Positions 6,417 to 6,608 of a stretch of 6,608 bases of DNA are shown piece by piece. The DNA is from Paramuribaculum sp. (GTDB lineage: Bacteria; Bacteroidota; Bacteroidia; Bacteroidales; Muribaculaceae). The position numbers and the translations under genes are program-made. The DNA lies in the NCBI GenBank assembly GCA_029058455.1, contig JAIDXU010000160.1, positions 1-6,608 of the forward strand. The letters are read 5' to 3'. Position 1 is the first letter of the stretch; each line of letters begins with the position of its first letter. A model generated the notes under the pieces. The model ran no database searches. It saw only the letters and a program-made list of their open reading frames with translations, and was not told the DNA's origin.

Positions 6417-6608
6417 ATGAAGATACCAGGAAAGCTTTTTCTGCTTGTTGCGATGTTGCTTCCCCTGTGGGCTGCCGCTCAATCGGTGACAGTTAATTTT
6501 GAACTGGCCGGCGCGGATGCATCATCAACCAAAGTAGCTCTGCTTAATGCTGACGGTCAGCCTATTGAGGGCGCCACCGCCACTCTTTTAGCGTCACACG
6601 AAATCAAG
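6417..6608 (+). CDS. N-terminus of an exported protein, 3'-partial, family not recognised
   Basis: ATG at 6417 opens a frame that runs 64 codons to the window edge without a stop. Residues 1-21 look like a signal peptidase I signal: a short basic start (MKIPGK), a hydrophobic core (LFLLVAMLLPLW) and AAA before Gln-22. No lipobox Cys is present, unlike the two lipoproteins upstream. The mature start (SVTVNFELAG, then KVALLNADGQPIEGATATLL) looks beta-rich, like an Ig-like or adhesive domain before a larger protein, but I cannot name a family. In a PUL this position is often a glycoside hydrolase or another carbohydrate-binding protein. Codon use differs from the upstream genes: its 11 leucines use CTT, CTG, TTG or TTA and never CTC, and both Phe codons after the signal core and both Asn codons end in T. 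It has its own promoter and no Shine-Dalgarno sequence. Confidence 0.75.
   Translation, partial: MKIPGKLFLLVAMLLPLWAAAQSVTVNFELAGADASSTKVALLNADGQPIEGATATLLASHEIK

Noticed and set aside
1..6608. General reassignment of TAG to Gln (alternative code)
   Set aside because: Only one in-frame TAG occurs in about 2,000 codons, CAG is the normal Gln codon throughout, and the genes are ordinary bacterial PUL genes.

Overview
This window is a fragment of a Bacteroidota polysaccharide utilization locus (PUL), read entirely on the + strand. It holds a susC-like/susD-like pair, a third surface lipoprotein in the susE/F position, a transcription terminator, a 228-nt intergenic region with a new promoter, and the first 64 codons of another exported protein. 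The phylum follows from the SusC/SusD pair, the Bacteroidota-type lipoprotein signals, the absence of Shine-Dalgarno sequences before the starts, and a promoter matching the Bacteroidota TTTG / TAnnTTTG type. The roughly balanced base composition, with a strong preference for CTC leucine and C-ending codons, would suit a Muribaculaceae-like gut Bacteroidales. That family-level placement is inference.

Layout. Positions 1-2697: susC-like TonB-dependent outer-membrane transporter, missing its 5' end and carrying an in-frame TAG at 49-51 inside the conserved start of the plug domain. Positions 2741-4729: susD-like glycan-binding lipoprotein (662 aa). Positions 4773-6188: lipoprotein with two DUF1735-like Ig-type domains and a C-terminal F5/8 type C (discoidin) domain (471 aa). 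The two gaps between these genes are each 43 nt and have no terminator or promoter, so the three genes look like one transcription unit. It ends at a strong hairpin (6208-6243). Positions 6244-6416 then hold five tandem 9-bp repeats, a promoter whose -7 box is framed by a 7-bp inverted repeat, and a short hairpin close to the predicted transcript start. Positions 6417-6608: start of a secreted protein of unknown family, with clearly different codon use.

How the parts would work together. The third lipoprotein and SusD would capture glycan at the cell surface. SusD would act as the lid on the SusC barrel, and SusC would import oligosaccharides using TonB energy. The substrate cannot be read from this window. 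DUF1735-containing lipoproteins with carbohydrate-binding-like domains occur in characterised Bacteroides loci for host N-glycans next to GH18 endoglycosidases, so host glycan is a reasonable guess and no more.

Most of the window is conventional PUL content, and I see no clear new system. The points most worth a second look are the in-frame stop in the SusC plug, the promoter-centred dyad and the 9-bp tandem repeat array.
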